The position numbers were made by a program, and so were the translations under genes. Below, piece after piece: positions 4,742-6,758 of a DNA stretch of 6,758 bases. Under the pieces are notes generated by a model that saw only the letters and a program-made list of their open reading frames with translations, was not told the origin of the DNA and made no database searches. Source of the DNA: an uncultured Acidobacteriota bacterium (GTDB lineage: Bacteria > Acidobacteriota > Blastocatellia > Pyrinomonadales > Pyrinomonadaceae). Where the stretch lies: NCBI GenBank assembly GCA_902826505.1, contig CADEFG010000278.1:1-6758 (forward strand), given 5' to 3'. The number at the start of each line of letters is the position of its first letter. Position 1 is the first letter of the stretch.

Positions 4742-6758
4742 TTAATTCAACCCGACGCGTTTGACGAGCCGTTCAAATCGCGGGTCGCCGTGGAGCGAGT
4801 CGAGAAAAGGATCGACCTTGATCATCGTGATCGTTGAAATTCGATTGTTGAAAGTCTTTTCGAGATATTCAAAGGATTTTTCCTTATTGCCGAGCCGCGC
4901 GTGAAAACAGGCGATTCCGTAGAGTAAACCCAGATTATCGTCGGTTTTTATCTTTTTCTCGTCCTCCACGATCATTTCGCGCATCACACCTTTCCAACCC
5001 GCTTTTTGAAAAGCGTTTTGATACAGCTGAATCGTTTCGGGCACGGCTTTGATCTGCGTTTGATAGCGCATAAACCATTCAAAGGCTTGCGCTTCATCGT
5101 TTTGCAGATCCGCCAAAAGCCATAACCAAAAATAAGCGTAGGCAAGATTTTTGTCCTTTTCGACGAGCTTTTTGAAATGCGCGAAAGCCTCGTCGTACCG
5201 ATGCGCATAATACAGGATCATCCCGTGATTTATCTGATGAACCGCCGCTCCCGGATCGATTTCCATCGCTTTTTTATTTTGCGCGAGCGCCTCTTCAAAA
5301 CGTCCCGAAATGATCAAAAAATTCGCATAAAGCGCCAGCACCATCGGCGAATCAGCGTTTAAGGCGCGTGCCCGTTCGAAGTCTTTTTCCGCGCCCGCAA
5401 AATCGCTTTCGTAATTCGATTTGAGAAGACCAAGAACGGCGTGCGCGTCCGCCAGATTTTCGTCGATCGCGAGCGCTTTTTCGATCGCCTGCTTTGATTT
5501 CAAAACTTGTTCCTGCGCGTCAAAGGATCTTCCGGGAATATGCCGGTAAGCATAGCCGAGACAAACAAACGCATCCGCGAAATTCGGATCGAGCTTGACA
5601 GCCCGTTCGAGATATTCGATCGCCGTCTCGATCTCGTTTTTATTCCACTGGTCAAAGATAAACGTGGCTTGCAGATAAAGCCGGTAAGCCTCTTCATTTG
5701 AAGTTCCGCGCCGTGCAACTAAATTATTTTCGCGGTTTCCGAAACGCGCCAAAATAGTATTTCCGATCTCGTTGGCAAGCGCGTCCTGCATAAAAAAGAC
5801 GTTTGCCGAATCTTTTTCGCTTTTGAAAACTTCCTCGACCGTTCCGGTTTGCGTGTTGATGAGCTGCGACGTCACGCGGATCTTGCCGTTGACGATCTGG
5901 TAATTCGACGAAAGCACGAAATCGACCTGCTGTTCGCGTCCCGCCTCGGTCGGATTCTGATCCAGTTCCTGGTATTTGCGCGTCGCGCTCAGCGGGCGAA
6001 CGGTCAATTCCTTGACCGAGCTCAGTTTCAAAATGAGCGATTCGGCGATGCCGAGTTCAAAGATCGGGTCGCGGTTTTGATTGTTGATCGGTTTGAGCGG
6101 CAAAACGGCGACCGATTTATTTTGATTGCTGTTTACATTCGTTGTCCAAACATCGTCGTAAAACCAAATTCCGCCGATCACAAGCGTGAAGATCAAAAAC
6201 ACTCCCAAAACCTGTAATTTCAATTTGCTTTTCTTCAAATCAACGGTCGGCGTTTGATCGGGCAAGATGGCTTTGGCGGAAAATTCTTCGTCAAAAGAAT
6301 TCGCATTCTGTTTGCCGTTTTGTTTTTGAATTCCGGTCAGCCCGGCAACATCCGGCAAAAGCGAATTGCCGTTGCTGCCCGGCAAAGCCGATTTCGTTGC
6401 GACCGGCGCGCCGTTTGACGAACGCGGCAAACCGTTGAGCTTTTCGACTTCGGCGATAAACCGATAACCTTTTTTCGGGACGGTTTCGATAAATTTATTC
6501 GCCGCGTTTTCGCCCAGGATTTTCCGCAAACTGTGAACCGTCCGCGCAATATTTGTTTCTTCGACAAACGCGTCTTCCCAGACGATCCGCAAAAGCTCGT
6601 CCTTTTCGACCAGATGACCGTTGCGCTCGACAAGCAGCGCGAGCACGTCGAAAATTTTCGGCATCAGCGCCACCGACCGCTCGTTGCGCAGCAGCAGACG
6701 CTCGGCGACATCGAGCCGAAACTCCCGGAACTTGTAAGAATATTGATGATTACTGCTC
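4742..6758 (-). CDS. Membrane-anchored winged-helix regulator with TolB-like and TPR domains (CadC-like), 5' end outside window
   Basis: The frame is open from the stop at 4742 to the window edge, giving 671 visible residues. The GTG at 6673 is not a real start, because the winged-helix domain already begins upstream (YKFREFRLDVAERLLL at 8-23). The codon cut by the edge ends in G and precedes SSNHQYS, so the true ATG could be just outside. Domains in order: OmpR/CadC-type DNA-binding winged helix, about 8-107, with recognition helix near NIARTVHSLRKIL and wing VPKKGYRF; a Gln/Asn-rich linker; one membrane helix about 181-199 (VLGVFLIFTLVIGGIWFY); a TolB/FlgO-like domain about 214-340 (SVAVLPL ... 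ELGIAESLILKLS); and TPR-type repeats from about 355, with AIEYLERAVKLDPNFADAF, AIEKALAIDENLADAHAVLG and FEEALAQNKKAMEIDP. The C-terminus DPRFERLVKRVGLN is typical of the family. DNA binding would be cytosolic and sensing on the outer side. Targets and signal unknown. Confidence 0.9.
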   Translation of the reverse strand, partial: SSNHQYSYKFREFRLDVAERLLLRNERSVALMPKIFDVLALLVERNGHLVEKDELLRIVWEDAFVEETNIARTVHSLRKILGENAANKFIETVPKKGYRFIAEVEKLNGLPRSSNGAPVATKSALPGSNGNSLLPDVAGLTGIQKQNGKQNANSFDEEFSAKAILPDQTPTVDLKKSKLKLQVLGVFLIFTLVIGGIWFYDDVWTTNVNSNQNKSVAVLPLKPINNQNRDPIFELGIAESLILKLSSVKELTVRPLSATRKYQELDQNPTEAGREQQVDFVLSSNYQIVNGKIRVTSQLINTQTGTVEEVFKSEKDSANVFFMQDALANEIGNTILARFGNRENNLVARRGTSNEEAYRLYLQATFIFDQWNKNEIETAIEYLERAVKLDPNFADAFVCLGYAYRHIPGRSFDAQEQVLKSKQAIEKALAIDENLADAHAVLGLLKSNYESDFAGAEKDFERARALNADSPMVLALYANFLIISGRFEEALAQNKKAMEIDPGAAVHQINHGMILYYAHRYDEAFAHFKKLVEKDKNLAYAYFWLWLLADLQNDEAQAFEWFMRYQTQIKAVPETIQLYQNAFQKAGWKGVMREMIVEDEKKIKTDDNLGLLYGIACFHARLGNKEKSFEYLEKTFNNRISTITMIKVDPFLDSLHGDPRFERLVKRVGLN

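Noticed and set aside
6337..6673. GTG at 6673 as the start of the regulator
   Set aside because: The frame is open to the window edge, and the 28 residues upstream are the expected first strands of the winged-helix domain. The gene is cut by the window and does not start here.

Overview
The window reads almost entirely from the minus strand. It looks like a chromosomal segment of a mid-GC, free-living Gram-negative bacterium. The best guess is an acidobacterium of the Blastocatellia/Pyrinomonadales kind. That guess rests on the long membrane-anchored winged-helix/TPR regulator, a type very common in that group, and on the style of the hypothetical proteins. It is an inference from gene character, not from a marker gene.

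Layout in the direction of transcription (high to low coordinates): (1) 6758-4742, a one-component transmembrane regulator whose start lies outside the window; (2) a 128-bp gap holding an inverted repeat and a possible terminator; (3) 4613-4131, a GNAT acetyltransferase, followed after 3 bp by (4) tdh, L-threonine 3-dehydrogenase, 4127-3096; (5) 3085-2612, a small protein with a putative Cys/His zinc site, and (6) 2577-2152, a 141-residue cytosolic protein of unknown function; (7) 2050-1433, an exported protein of unknown function; (8) a 454-bp non-coding stretch with a tdh fragment, a large palindrome and a good promoter; (9) 977-1, an exported serine beta-lactamase/transpeptidase-fold hydrolase cut by the window edge.

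The main discovery is that the last 19 codons plus stop of tdh occur three times in the same orientation: as the real end of tdh (3096-3155), at 2067-2126 and at 1309-1367. The two extra copies differ from tdh mainly at synonymous or conservative positions, so each was probably once the working 3' end of a tdh gene. They bracket two units, one with genes 5 and 6 and one with gene 7. In both units the first start codon lies only 10-16 nt after the tdh-type stop codon. GC content falls from about 60% in the middle of tdh to about 35% just past its stop. The simplest reading is repeated insertion of DNA at the 3' end of tdh, each insertion restoring the tdh C-terminus and pushing the older 3' end downstream. 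No integrase or transposase gene is visible, so the mechanism is open.

Functionally, GNAT, tdh and the downstream small genes could be read as one transcript, because the first gaps are 3, 10 and 34 bp. The serine hydrolase has its own sigma-70-like promoter. The usual threonine-degradation partner kbl is not in the window.
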